From positions 32,834 through 96,833 of the forward strand of contig WTFX01000026.1 of assembly GCA_011523825.1 (NCBI GenBank): a stretch of 64,000 nucleotides of DNA, in the 5' to 3' direction. Source of the stretch: Microthrixaceae bacterium. Lineage in GTDB: Bacteria; Actinomycetota; Acidimicrobiia; Acidimicrobiales; Poriferisodalaceae. Position 1 is the stretch's first letter, and each line of letters opens with the position of its first letter. The notes below the pieces were generated by a model. The model was given only the letters and a program-made list of their open reading frames with translations. It had not been told where the DNA came from and searched no databases. Shown here one piece after another: positions 34,533 to 42,716 of the stretch. The position numbers and the translations under genes were made by a program.

Positions 34533-35794
34533 GGGGACGCATCATCCGGCTGACCGCCGTGCTTGCGGCTGGCTTCGCCATCCTGCTGGCGCAGCTCACC
34601 AATCTGGGCTTCGTCTCCGCCGACGGTCTCCGCAGTCACGAACTCAACACGCGTGCCGCGGCGGCTGCCGTCGGCAACCCGCGCGGTGCGATCGTCAGCG
34701 CCGACGGCGAGGTCCTCGCACTCCCCATCGATCACGACGACACCGGTCAACGACTGCTCCGTGAATACCCGCACGGACCGCTGTACGCGCACGTCGTGGG
34801 CTACCTGGGAGCCGCGGCCGGAGCCAGCGGGATCGAGCGCAGCTACGACAGCGAGCTGTCGGGCGCAGCGACTGGCATCGCAGTACAGGAGCTGGCCGAC
34901 CTGTTCGCCGACAGCGGTCGCGTCGGCGATGTGATGCTGACCCTGCATCACGGTGTCCAGCTCACCGCGCGTGCCGCGCTCGGCGACCGTAATGGCGCCG
35001 TCGTTGTCATCGACACCTCGACTGGTGCTCTCATCGCGATGTGGTCGCGCCCCAGCTTCGATCCCGAGGCGCTGGTGTCACCGGCGCCCGGCGCCGTTCA
35101 AGCCGGTGCTCGGCTTCCGGTGGCACGCGCCTACCAGCGCCACTACGTCATCGCCGACGACGAATCGCTCAGCAGGGCGGGTGTCGAATTGCTGGCAGGC
35201 ACCCGCCGAGAGCCTGGTTCGACCGGCCTCGACCTGCCTGGCGAACCGGATGGAAGCGACATGGGCAGTGGCGATGACGCACCGGTGCGGTTGACACCTC
35301 TGCAGCTGGCGGCGGCGGCCGCAGCCATTGCCAACGACGGGATCCGGCTGCGCCCCCACGTCGTGGGCCGCGTCGACAGCCGCTCCGCCGAAGGTGACCT
35401 GGCAACTCCCGATGCGTCGTTCAAGACCAGGCCGCGCGATGCCGGGCGCCTCTTCGACGCTGCCAGCACGCCCGGGCTGCTGGCGCGCATGGCCGCTGCA
35501 GCGCAGCAGGCCTCCGTCAGACTCGAGCCAGCCGACGGGGTCGACGTCACAGCAGCCATTGCGAACGGCCGGTTGGCTGATCCGTCGGAGGCCGGCACGC
35601 GTGCCGGGAGCTGGGCGGTGCTGCTTGCCCCCGCAGATGCGCCCACAGTTGCTGTGGCGGTGCTCATCGAGCCCGATGCCGCCCTTGACATCGGCAATGG
35701 GCGCCGCAGCGATACCTTGGCAACGATGATCGCTGCGACCGCAGCGGAAGCCACCCTGGCGCTGCGGGCAGTCCCTGACTCCGACCGCCCTTAG
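34529..35794 (+). CDS. PbpA-like penicillin-binding protein lacking catalytic motifs
   Basis: 421 residues, GTG start overlapping the SEDS stop. It has an N-terminal TM helix, the PBP dimerisation segment (NPRGAIVSADGEVLAL, REYPHGPLYAHVVGYLG, GIERSYDSELSG) and a transpeptidase-like remainder (GAVVVIDTSTGALIAMW, LTPLQLAAAAAAIANDGIRL, WAVLLAPADAPTVAVAV). No SxxK occurs where PGSTFK should follow the DPEAL region, the SxN part is missing, and the KTGT step before the AWFVGFAP-like strand reads EAGTRAGS (355-361). It is shorter than usual PbpA (about 480-490). A structural or regulatory pseudoenzyme is the likely reading. Confidence 0.85.
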   Translation: MRGRIIRLTAVLAAGFAILLAQLTNLGFVSADGLRSHELNTRAAAAAVGNPRGAIVSADGEVLALPIDHDDTGQRLLREYPHGPLYAHVVGYLGAAAGASGIERSYDSELSGAATGIAVQELADLFADSGRVGDVMLTLHHGVQLTARAALGDRNGAVVVIDTSTGALIAMWSRPSFDPEALVSPAPGAVQAGARLPVARAYQRHYVIADDESLSRAGVELLAGTRREPGSTGLDLPGEPDGSDMGSGDDAPVRLTPLQLAAAAAAIANDGIRLRPHVVGRVDSRSAEGDLATPDASFKTRPRDAGRLFDAASTPGLLARMAAAAQQASVRLEPADGVDVTAAIANGRLADPSEAGTRAGSWAVLLAPADAPTVAVAVLIEPDAALDIGNGRRSDTLATMIAATAAEATLALRAVPDSDRP

Positions 35795-35859
35795 CCCGAC
35801 CACTTCGCAGTCACCCCGCCGGTCTGACGGCCCGATCTGGCAGCAATTGCCCCCCGCTC

Positions 35860-38175
35860 ATGGCAGACACCGACAACCCAATCTTCGGCGGTCGCTACGA
35901 GCTGTTCAGCCGCATCGCGCGGGGCGGAATGTCGGAAGTGTTCCTGGGCCGCGACCGCCTGCTCGACCGGCCTGTCGCCGTCAAGGTCCTATTCCCCGAG
36001 TTCGCAACCGATTCGTCGTTCGTCGAGCGCTTCCGGCGTGAGGCCCAAGCCGCCGCGAATCTGAGCCAGCCGAACGTGGTCGGCGTGTACGACTGGGGCA
36101 ACCACGAAGGCACGTACTACATCGTGATGGAGTACGTCGAAGGCCGAAGCCTCGCGGAGGTCATCCGGAGCGACGGCCCGCTGCATCCCGACCGGGCTGC
36201 GGACATCGCCATCGACATCGCCGCCGCACTTGCGTTCGCTCACAGCAACGGCGTGGTGCACCGCGATATCAAGCCGGGCAACGTCATGATCACCCAGTCC
36301 GGCCAGGTCAAGGTGGCCGACTTCGGCATCGCACGGGCGCTCGGCGGCGGGAACGACGACCTGACCCGTACCGGCTCTGTCATGGGCACGGCCACGTACC
36401 TCTCGCCTGAGCAGGCTCAGGGGCTGGAAGCGGATCCGCGCAGCGACGTCTACTCGCTGTCGGTCGTGCTGTACGAGGTGCTGACCGCGGGGCCGCCGTT
36501 CACCGGCGACAGTCCCGTCGCCATCGCCTACAAGCACGTTCAGGAAGCGCCGGTCCCGCCCTCGCGCTACAACGCCGACGTTCCCCACGAACTCGAGGCC
36601 ATCTGCCTGCGCGGACTCGCCAAGGACCCTGCCGCGCGCTACGGCTCGGCCGCCGAGCTGCGCAACGATCTGCTGCGCTTCCGGGCGGGCCAGCCGACCC
36701 ACGCCGCGGCGACCGATGTCACCGCGTACTTCCCGGCAGTGACGGCCGCCGCGCCCGAGGCCGCAGCACACACGCAAGCCGCAGAGCCGGCCGCCGCGCC
36801 TTCGCAGGCATACCAACAACCGCCTCCGGCACCTCCGACGCCGCCCTACGGCCGCCACGGAGGCGGCGCAGGCGAGTACGGCGCGGCGCAGTACCCACCG
36901 CAGTACCCGCAGGCTTCGCCGCCAGGCGCTGTCGAGCCGCCTGACCGCACGCCCATGTGGATCACGCTGCTCGTCATCTTGCTGCTGGTGATTGCGGGGC
37001 TGGTGTTTCTGCTGGTCAACGACCGTGGTGAGCCGGGCGTGGTCACCGCACCCGAGAGCACCTCCGATGTGAGACTGAGAGTGCCCAGCGTGGTGGGTCT
37101 GCACTTCACCGAGGCTGAGCGCGAGCTCGCCGATGTCGGCTTCGAGCACGTCAGCATCGAATTCTCCGAACGCGACGACGTCGACGAGAACATCGTGTTC
37201 CAGCAGAATCCGCGCGCTGGACTGCTGCTCGCCGAACCCAATGATCCCGACAATCCGATCACCCTGTTCGTGGCAGCGCCTCGCACTCTGATCCTGCTGC
37301 CCAACGTGGTCGGACGAACCTTTGAAGAGGCCGAGGCGGTGCTCGTCGCCGCGGGCTTCAGCGTCGAACGCATCGACGTCCGCAACGACAATCTGGCGAT
37401 CGGACTCGTGACGGAACAGAGCATCCCGAGCACCGAGCAGCGTCCAGCAGGCACGATCGTGACGTTGACGGTCTCCGCGGGCCGGGGTGAAGTCGAGGTG
37501 CCGCGTCTGGCCGGACAGACGATCGACGATGCCAGAGTCACGCTGGCTCGCCTCGGGCTCGTCGACCGGGTCGAGCGCGAGTTCTCCACCGAGTTCAGCG
37601 TGGGAACGGTGATCCGCAGCAGTCCCGAGGCTGCCGAACAGGTGGAACGCGGCAGCGTCATCACGCTCATCGTGTCCGACGGTCCAGAGGAACTGGTGGT
37701 GCCGGCGCTGGAGGATTTCGGCACGACGCTGGCCGATCGGATCGAAGCCCAGCTGACAGCGCTCGGCTTCACCGTGAAACGCACAGCGCGCGAAGTGTCC
37801 AATCTCGATGTCAACACCAATGTCGTCCGGGACATCAGCCCTGAACCCGGAACCGTGCTCATCGCCGGATCCGAAGTCGTTCTCCATATGTTCAGGCCGC
37901 CGACAGTGCTGACGGTCCCGAGCCTGCAGGCACTGGAGACCTTCGATCCCGACGGGGTCGAGGCAGCATTGACAGAACTGGGCTTCACGGTCGAGCGGCG
38001 CACGCAGCCCGTCGCTGACGGCGATCCCGCGGATGGGCAGGTCATCTCCCTCAATCCCCCGCCGGGCACCGACATCAGGGTCAACTACGACACCATCACC
38101 ATGGTCATCGGCACTGTTGAGCCTGACGAGGGCAGCCCCACCGGTGGCGGCGAAGAAACCGATTCCAACAGTTAG
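35860..38175 (+). CDS. pknB: PASTA-domain Ser/Thr protein kinase
   Basis: 771 residues. The kinase domain (about 13-275) has the P-loop ARGGMSEVFLG, Lys42 in VAVKVLF, HRDIKPGN with Asp136, DFG at 154-156 and a TRTGSVMGTATYLSPEQ activation loop. A proline/alanine-rich linker follows, then one TM helix (about 366-387), then five PASTA repeats (from about 400), which bind muropeptides or lipid II outside the cell. Only one kinase gene is present, against pknA and pknB in mycobacteria. The 65-base gap after the PBP gene shows no clear promoter. Confidence 0.93.
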   Translation: MADTDNPIFGGRYELFSRIARGGMSEVFLGRDRLLDRPVAVKVLFPEFATDSSFVERFRREAQAAANLSQPNVVGVYDWGNHEGTYYIVMEYVEGRSLAEVIRSDGPLHPDRAADIAIDIAAALAFAHSNGVVHRDIKPGNVMITQSGQVKVADFGIARALGGGNDDLTRTGSVMGTATYLSPEQAQGLEADPRSDVYSLSVVLYEVLTAGPPFTGDSPVAIAYKHVQEAPVPPSRYNADVPHELEAICLRGLAKDPAARYGSAAELRNDLLRFRAGQPTHAAATDVTAYFPAVTAAAPEAAAHTQAAEPAAAPSQAYQQPPPAPPTPPYGRHGGGAGEYGAAQYPPQYPQASPPGAVEPPDRTPMWITLLVILLLVIAGLVFLLVNDRGEPGVVTAPESTSDVRLRVPSVVGLHFTEAERELADVGFEHVSIEFSERDDVDENIVFQQNPRAGLLLAEPNDPDNPITLFVAAPRTLILLPNVVGRTFEEAEAVLVAAGFSVERIDVRNDNLAIGLVTEQSIPSTEQRPAGTIVTLTVSAGRGEVEVPRLAGQTIDDARVTLARLGLVDRVEREFSTEFSVGTVIRSSPEAAEQVERGSVITLIVSDGPEELVVPALEDFGTTLADRIEAQLTALGFTVKRTAREVSNLDVNTNVVRDISPEPGTVLIAGSEVVLHMFRPPTVLTVPSLQALETFDPDGVEAALTELGFTVERRTQPVADGDPADGQVISLNPPPGTDIRVNYDTITMVIGTVEPDEGSPTGGGEETDSNS

Positions 38176-38186
38176 GTTGGCGCGTC

Positions 38187-38453
38187 ATGGCCCGACCCCG
38201 CAAGACCAGCCGCATCACGCCCAAGGGCATTCGGCCGCAGAACGCGCCAGCCCAGCAGCACAGCACCGGAAGCGATGCCCCTCAGAGCGCCTCGTGGTTC
38301 GGCTGGCTGATCGTGGCGCTGCTCGGTGTGGGCACAGCGGTGATCGTGGCGAACTACATGAGCTGGCTGCCGGGCAGTCCGGCGAGCGCGTGGATTGCCG
38401 TCGGCTTGGCCATCGTCTTGGTGGGCATCCTGCTCGCCACGCGCTGGCGATAA
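38187..38453 (+). CDS. crgA: CrgA-like cell-division membrane protein
   Basis: 88 residues: a basic N-terminal tail (ARPRKTSRITPKG), two TM helices (WFGWLIVALLGVGTAVIVANY and AWIAVGLAIVLVGILLATRW) and the terminal RWR that matches the CrgA end. CrgA bridges divisome proteins in actinobacteria and lies next to pknB there too. It begins 11 bases after the kinase stop, so it is cotranscribed. Confidence 0.85.
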   Translation: MARPRKTSRITPKGIRPQNAPAQQHSTGSDAPQSASWFGWLIVALLGVGTAVIVANYMSWLPGSPASAWIAVGLAIVLVGILLATRWR

Positions 38454-38479
38454 TCACACACATGTGACTTTCCCCAGTT

Positions 38480-38499
38480 TGTGGAAAACCTGTGGAACT
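38480..38499. other. Two TGTGGAA motifs, DnaA-box-like, in a convergent gap
   Basis: TGTGGAAAA at 38480-38488 differs by one base from the reverse of the DnaA box TTATCCACA. TGTGGAACT at 38491-38499 is a poorer copy. The 90-base gap lies between two gene ends. The cluster is too small for an origin. Confidence 0.25.
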
Positions 38500-38543
38500 G
38501 CCGCCTCCGCAGCCAGTTCATCTGTTGCTCGCCGGGTGGGTGG

Positions 38544-38801
38544 TTACTCGTCGGCGTTAGCGATGAGATCCATGTCCTCGCTGCAGCAGCGGGGCGGCTC
38601 CGGGTGCTGCACCGGGGCGCGTGTCATGCGCATCTCGGTACCGCAGAGGCTGCACCGGTAGGTGAGGCGCACCCGTCGCAGCTCCCCTGGCGGAGGCGGC
38701 GGGGGAATCGGCCTCGAGAACGTGGCCATCATTCGCAGGCCGAGCCGGTACACGATGTAGATGAACACCAGCGAGAGCGGCACGGCCAGCCACAGGCTCA
38801 C
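38544..38801 (-). CDS. Small membrane protein with a zinc-ribbon-like Cys cluster
   Basis: 85 residues, not a family I recognise. An N-terminal TM helix (LWLAVPLSLVFIYIVYRLGL) is followed by a polyproline stretch (PIPPPPPPGEL) and a cytosolic domain with CSLCGTEM and a later CC pair (PPRCCSEDMD), which could bind zinc. The start is GTG 38801, with a TAGCGT -10-like hexamer six bases upstream. It is divergent from the next small gene. Confidence 0.7.
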   Translation of the reverse strand: MSLWLAVPLSLVFIYIVYRLGLRMMATFSRPIPPPPPPGELRRVRLTYRCSLCGTEMRMTRAPVQHPEPPRCCSEDMDLIANADE

Positions 38802-38807
38802 GGCATC

Positions 38808-38813
38808 ACGCTA
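38808..38813 (-). promoter_or_regulatory. Leaderless-type -10 element of the small zinc-ribbon gene
   Basis: TAGCGT on the minus strand ends six bases before GTG 38801, with no Shine-Dalgarno between. Confidence 0.45.
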
Positions 38814-38884
38814 ACGACAGCTTGTGACATTGTTTGTCTGTGCGGCCTTCTGGGACTGAGCCGGGAGATTTTGTCGAGTACGAC

Positions 38885-39100
38885 ATGGATCTCTACGAAG
38901 CGCAGCGGCGCAGCGCGATGCGGGCTGCGCTGGAGGCCAGCCGGGCCGAACTTTCGGCAGAGCTCGGCGTCGAGCTCCGGGTTGCCAGCGACGGCAACGA
39001 GCTGGTGCTGGTGGACGCCGAGGGGATTCGCTACCGGGCGAGCCTGAACCCCCGGGGGCGTCTGGTACTGACCGCGGCGCGCAAGGCGAGCCTGCTCTAG
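38885..39100 (+). CDS. Small hypothetical protein
   Basis: 71 residues from ATG 38885: an N-terminal alpha-helical part (LYEAQRRSAMRAALEASRAELSAE) followed by a short beta-rich part (LRVASDGNELVLVDAEGIRYR). No family is recognised. The frame is open to a TTG at 38834 and a GTG at 38840, so up to 17 more residues are possible. Its TAG stop overlaps the stop of the DUF3499 gene on the other strand within a single CTAG. Confidence 0.6.
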   Translation: MDLYEAQRRSAMRAALEASRAELSAELGVELRVASDGNELVLVDAEGIRYRASLNPRGRLVLTAARKASLL

Positions 39101-39486
39101 CGAGAGGGTGCTGCCCGGAAGGCTCGTTCGAGCAGCGACGACGGCGCTGCCGGTTCGGGCTCGGGCTGCGGCATTTCGGCCGGCTCGGGCCGGGACCGGG
39201 GCGCAAAGAGCGACGCGGCGCTCTCGGCGGCTGCGGCGCTCGGCTCAGGGGGGGCCACGACTGGTTCCGGTTCGGGGGCCCGCTGATCATCGAGCACCCA
39301 GCCGACCGGCACCTTGATCCGGTTCGCATGGGTCCGGCACAGTGGCATGATCATGTCGCGCTGGCGGGAAGTGCCAGCGATGGTGGCGGCGTCGAGGTCG
39401 TAGAGCCACGCCCTCGTTCCCGGCACGTCGTAGCCCAGCCCTGCGGTGGCCATCTCGGTGCACATCCCTCGAACACACTGCAACAT
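39097..39486 (-). CDS. DUF3499 family protein
   Basis: 129 residues. The first 60 match the actinobacterial DUF3499 pattern: paired cysteines near the start (LQCVRGMC), a conserved Tyr (AGLGYDV), and MPLCRTHANRIKVPVGWVL with the third Cys and a His. The rest is a low-complexity Pro/Glu/Ala tail. The cysteine arrangement suggests a metal site. The function is unknown. It ends in a CTAG shared with the opposing gene. Confidence 0.75.
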   Translation of the reverse strand: MLQCVRGMCTEMATAGLGYDVPGTRAWLYDLDAATIAGTSRQRDMIMPLCRTHANRIKVPVGWVLDDQRAPEPEPVVAPPEPSAAAAESAASLFAPRSRPEPAEMPQPEPEPAAPSSLLERAFRAAPSR

Positions 39487-39635
39487 GGCCTTCGAAGGTA
39501 CCGGCGCGCCCCTGTCCGCGAAGGGATAGGCGGTTCGCTCTCGAGGCTGCGGCCCGGTGCCGCAGGACCGATCTCGCTAGGGTTCACTGCGCCAGAAGCA
39601 GACCTGCAGCTGGCGAGCACACGAGGGGAGCAGCT
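39487..39635. other. Divergent intergenic region
   Basis: 149 bases between DUF3499 and the acyl-CoA dehydrogenase gene. It contains GCTAGGGTTCAC (about 39577-39588), a possible -10 for the dehydrogenase, and an AGGGGAG ribosome binding site at its end. No ORF or RNA gene is seen. Confidence 0.3.
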
Positions 39636-40970
39636 GTGGTTGGCGGAGCATTGAAGTCCGCGAGCATGGACGATTTCGATCTTCGGATGTCCACCGAAGT
39701 CGAGCCGCTGTATGAGGCAGTCAAGACGTTCATCCGCGACGAGGTCGACCCCATCACCGAGGAATTCCACCGGATGGGCGAGAACCGGGAGGATCGCTGG
39801 AGCTGGGCACCCGGCCAGCTCGAGTTGCTGGACGGTGCCAAGGCCAAGGCACGTGAGCAGGGCCTGTGGAACTTCTTCCTGCCCGACGCGGACACCGGCG
39901 AAGGACTGAGCAATCTCGACTACGCCTACATCGCCAACGAGCTGGGCAAGAACCGGCTCGCCTCGGAGTGCCTCAACTGCTCCGCGCCCGACACCGGCAA
40001 CATGGAAGTGCTCGAGCGCGTCGGCACCCCCGAGCAGAAGGCGCAATGGCTGGAACCGCTGCTCGAAGGCAAGATCCGCTCGGCCTACGCCATGACCGAA
40101 CCGGCGGTGATGAGCTCAGACGCGAAGCAGGTGCAGACCAACGCCGTGCTCGACGGAGACGAGTGGCTGATCAACGGTGAGAAGTTCTACATCTCAGGTG
40201 CCGGCGATCCCCGCTGCAAGATCATGATCACGATGGTCCGCACCAACCCCGACGCGGACACCTACAAGCAGCAGTCGCAGATCCTGGTGCCGATCGATGC
40301 TCCAGGCGTCGAGATCCTGGGGCCGATGCACGTGTTCGGCGCCGACGACGCTCCCCACGGGCATATGCACATCCTGTTCAACGACGTGCGCGTTCCGAGG
40401 GACAACATCCTGCTCGGCGAGGGCCGGGGCTTCGAGATCAGCCAGCTGCGGCTCGGCCCGGGACGCATCCACCACTGCATGCGCTCGATCGGCTCGGCCG
40501 AGAAGGCCATCGAGATGATGGTCGATCGGGGTGTGAACCGCGAGGGCTTCGGCAAGAAGCTGATCAACCTCGGCAAGAACATGGAGATCGTGTCGCGCTC
40601 ACGCATCGAAGTGGAGGCGATGCGCCTGATGGTGCTGCGGGCGGCGAAGGCCATGGACACGCTGGGCAATGCAGAGGCCCGGGTGTGGGTGAGTGCCGTC
40701 AAGGCGATGGTGCCCGAGAAGTGCTGCGACATCATCAACGAGGCCATCCAGATGCACGGTGCTGCGGGCGTCTCGCAGTGGTTCCCGCTGGCGGACATGT
40801 GGCATGCGCAGCGCACGCTGCGGTTGGCCGATGGGCCTGACGAGGTGCATCACCACGTCGTGGCTCGGGCTGAGGTTCGCACTCGTGAGTCGGAGCGGGC
40901 GATGGGGTTCGCCGATGACCACACGCTGGACGGGCCTCGCCAGCCTGCGATGGCTTTCTCTGGCCCGTAG
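39636..40970 (+). CDS. Acyl-CoA dehydrogenase (ACAD10/11-like)
   Basis: 444 residues. FAD and substrate motifs are SAYAMTEPAVMSSDA, GEKFYISGAGDPRCKIM and GFEISQLRLGPGRIHHCMRS. The C-terminal MHGAAGVSQWFPLADMW and RTLRLADGPDEVH are typical of the ACAD10/ACAD11 group, which prefers long-chain or 4-hydroxy acyl-CoAs. A strong AGGGGAG five bases before GTG 39636 supports this start over ATG 39666. It converges on the acyl-CoA synthetase gene. Confidence 0.9.
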   Translation: MVGGALKSASMDDFDLRMSTEVEPLYEAVKTFIRDEVDPITEEFHRMGENREDRWSWAPGQLELLDGAKAKAREQGLWNFFLPDADTGEGLSNLDYAYIANELGKNRLASECLNCSAPDTGNMEVLERVGTPEQKAQWLEPLLEGKIRSAYAMTEPAVMSSDAKQVQTNAVLDGDEWLINGEKFYISGAGDPRCKIMITMVRTNPDADTYKQQSQILVPIDAPGVEILGPMHVFGADDAPHGHMHILFNDVRVPRDNILLGEGRGFEISQLRLGPGRIHHCMRSIGSAEKAIEMMVDRGVNREGFGKKLINLGKNMEIVSRSRIEVEAMRLMVLRAAKAMDTLGNAEARVWVSAVKAMVPEKCCDIINEAIQMHGAAGVSQWFPLADMWHAQRTLRLADGPDEVHHHVVARAEVRTRESERAMGFADDHTLDGPRQPAMAFSGP

Positions 40971-40980
40971 CCGCGGCCGG

Positions 40981-42612
40981 TCAGGCGTGGGTGGGGTCGC
41001 CGAGGTCGCGTAGCGCCCAGTCTCTGAGTTCTACTTTGCGGATCTTGCCGGAGGGGGTGGCGGGCATCTCGTCTACGAAGATCACGTGGCGGGGGATCTT
41101 GAAGCTGGCTATTCGGCCGCGGCAGCGGTCGATGAGCGATTCGGGGGTGATGTCTGGTGGGGCAGTCTCCGTGAGCTGGACGAAGGCGACTGGGACCTCT
41201 ACGAGGCGGGGGTCGGGGTAGCCGACGACTGCGATCTGCTCGACGCCGTCTACCTCGAGCAGGTAGCCCTCGACCTCGGCGGGTGAGACGTTCTCTCCGC
41301 CTACCTTGAGCATGTCCTTGTGGCGGCCGATGAACACAGCGTGGCCGTCGGGCCGCATCCTTGCGATGTCGCCGGTGTCGAGCCAGCCATCGTCGCCGAG
41401 CACTTCGGCTGTGGCCTCGGGACGGCGCCAGTATTCCTCCATGACCGTGTAGCCGCGGACGAACAGCGCTCCCGGTGTGTCGGGCGCGCACTCCTCACCG
41501 GTTTCGAGGTCACGAATCTGGTACTCGATGCCGTCCATCGGGTAGCCCGAGGCCTCAGTGCGCTGCTCGACGGAGTGCGTCGGGTGGCTGCAGCTGACGA
41601 ACGCCCACGACTCGCTCATGCCCCAGCCCGAGATGGTCGGGCAGAACACTTCTTGTGCCCGCCGAGCAATGGGAGTCGACGACTCCATGCCCGCTGCGAG
41701 CGTTCCCATGCGCAGGCTGGACACGTCACGGGGGTGCTCGTCCTGAGCTCGCAGCAGGTCGCCCCAGTGCGAATCGAAACCGTGCAGGACCGTACCGCCA
41801 CGTGATTCCACCTCTGCCAGCACCGCGGCCGGATCGAAGACGTCGAACAGCACCTGACAGCCGCCGCTCAGCACTGCCTGGATGGACACCTCGCCGAAGC
41901 CGAACAGGTGGAACAGCGGCAGGTAGCTCATGTGAATGTCGTTGGCGGTGTGCCCCAGCAACATGGTTCGCTCGCGGCTGTTGCGGAGCGGGCGGTGGGT
42001 GTGCACGACGCCCTTGGGGTGGCCGGTCGTACCCGAGGTGTACGCCAGCATCATGCGGTCGTCGACGGTCACGCTGGTAGCACGCTCCGCCAGTTCCTCA
42101 TCGGACACCGCATCGCCCGCCGTCAGCAGGTCGTCCCAGGTCATGGAGTCTCCGAGTGCGTCATCCCGGGGGGTGCCGGTGAAGATGAGCTGCTCCAGAT
42201 GCCCGGCTGCTGTGATCTCGGTGTAGGCGTCGCAGAGCATCGCTCGGTAGTCGATCGGCCCGGACTGATCGATGGAGATCATGAATCGGCTCTCGGACTG
42301 CGCCACCGTGTAGGCCACATCGTCGGTCCGGTAGCGGGTGTTCAGCGGCACGATGCAGCCGCCCACCTTGGGAATGGCGTACTGCAACCACAGCCACTCG
42401 GGCAGGTTGGTCATCCACACCGCCACGTGGTCACCGCGTTGTGCGCCCAGCGCCATCAGCCCCTTGGCGACACGATCGACCTCGACGGCAAATTCGGCAT
42501 AGGTCCACTGCCGGTCGCCGAAGATCACCGCCGGGCGATTCCCCCACATACGAGCCGCGCGATCGACGGCATCGCCCAGCAGCAGCCAGTCGTAGGTTGC
42601 GTTCGCAGCCAT
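40981..42612 (-). CDS. AMP-forming acyl-CoA synthetase
   Basis: 543 residues, ANL superfamily: YTSGTTGHPKGVVHTH near residue 190, GWGMSESWAF, DGWLDTGDIARMRPDGHAVF, and the C-terminal PATPSGKIRK with the catalytic Lys. It probably activates fatty or aromatic acids; FadD3/cyclohexanecarboxylate-CoA-ligase-like proteins look similar. The BadH-like SDR nearby would fit an alicyclic acid. ATG 42612 was chosen because a TACGCT -10-like hexamer lies six bases upstream and the fold begins soon after. Confidence 0.88.
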   Translation of the reverse strand: MAANATYDWLLLGDAVDRAARMWGNRPAVIFGDRQWTYAEFAVEVDRVAKGLMALGAQRGDHVAVWMTNLPEWLWLQYAIPKVGGCIVPLNTRYRTDDVAYTVAQSESRFMISIDQSGPIDYRAMLCDAYTEITAAGHLEQLIFTGTPRDDALGDSMTWDDLLTAGDAVSDEELAERATSVTVDDRMMLAYTSGTTGHPKGVVHTHRPLRNSRERTMLLGHTANDIHMSYLPLFHLFGFGEVSIQAVLSGGCQVLFDVFDPAAVLAEVESRGGTVLHGFDSHWGDLLRAQDEHPRDVSSLRMGTLAAGMESSTPIARRAQEVFCPTISGWGMSESWAFVSCSHPTHSVEQRTEASGYPMDGIEYQIRDLETGEECAPDTPGALFVRGYTVMEEYWRRPEATAEVLGDDGWLDTGDIARMRPDGHAVFIGRHKDMLKVGGENVSPAEVEGYLLEVDGVEQIAVVGYPDPRLVEVPVAFVQLTETAPPDITPESLIDRCRGRIASFKIPRHVIFVDEMPATPSGKIRKVELRDWALRDLGDPTHA

Positions 42613-42618
42613 TGCCGC

Positions 42619-42624
42619 AGCGTA
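42619..42624 (-). promoter_or_regulatory. Leaderless-type -10 element of the acyl-CoA synthetase gene
   Basis: TACGCT on the minus strand ends six bases before ATG 42612, and no Shine-Dalgarno is visible. Confidence 0.5.
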
Positions 42625-42716
42625 GAACGGCGGACAGCCGGTCCGCGGGGCTGCCCGCCGCACGAATGAATGACGGGGGCTACGTTGAGCGGGTTCATGC
42701 CCACAGGAGGCGCACC

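Noticed and set aside
33204..35794. SEDS and PBP as decaying pseudogenes
   Set aside because: Both frames are uninterrupted, overlap by four bases and keep conserved scaffold segments, which argues for a retained function.
34529..35794. ASFK (residues 296-299) as the SxxK site of the PBP
   Set aside because: It reads S-F-K, not S-x-x-K, and lies after the TPLQ segment, far downstream of where the nucleophile belongs.
38454..38543. Chromosomal origin between crgA and the small zinc-ribbon gene
   Set aside because: Only one near-match and one weak match to a DnaA box, no AT-rich unwinding element, no dnaA or dnaN beside it.
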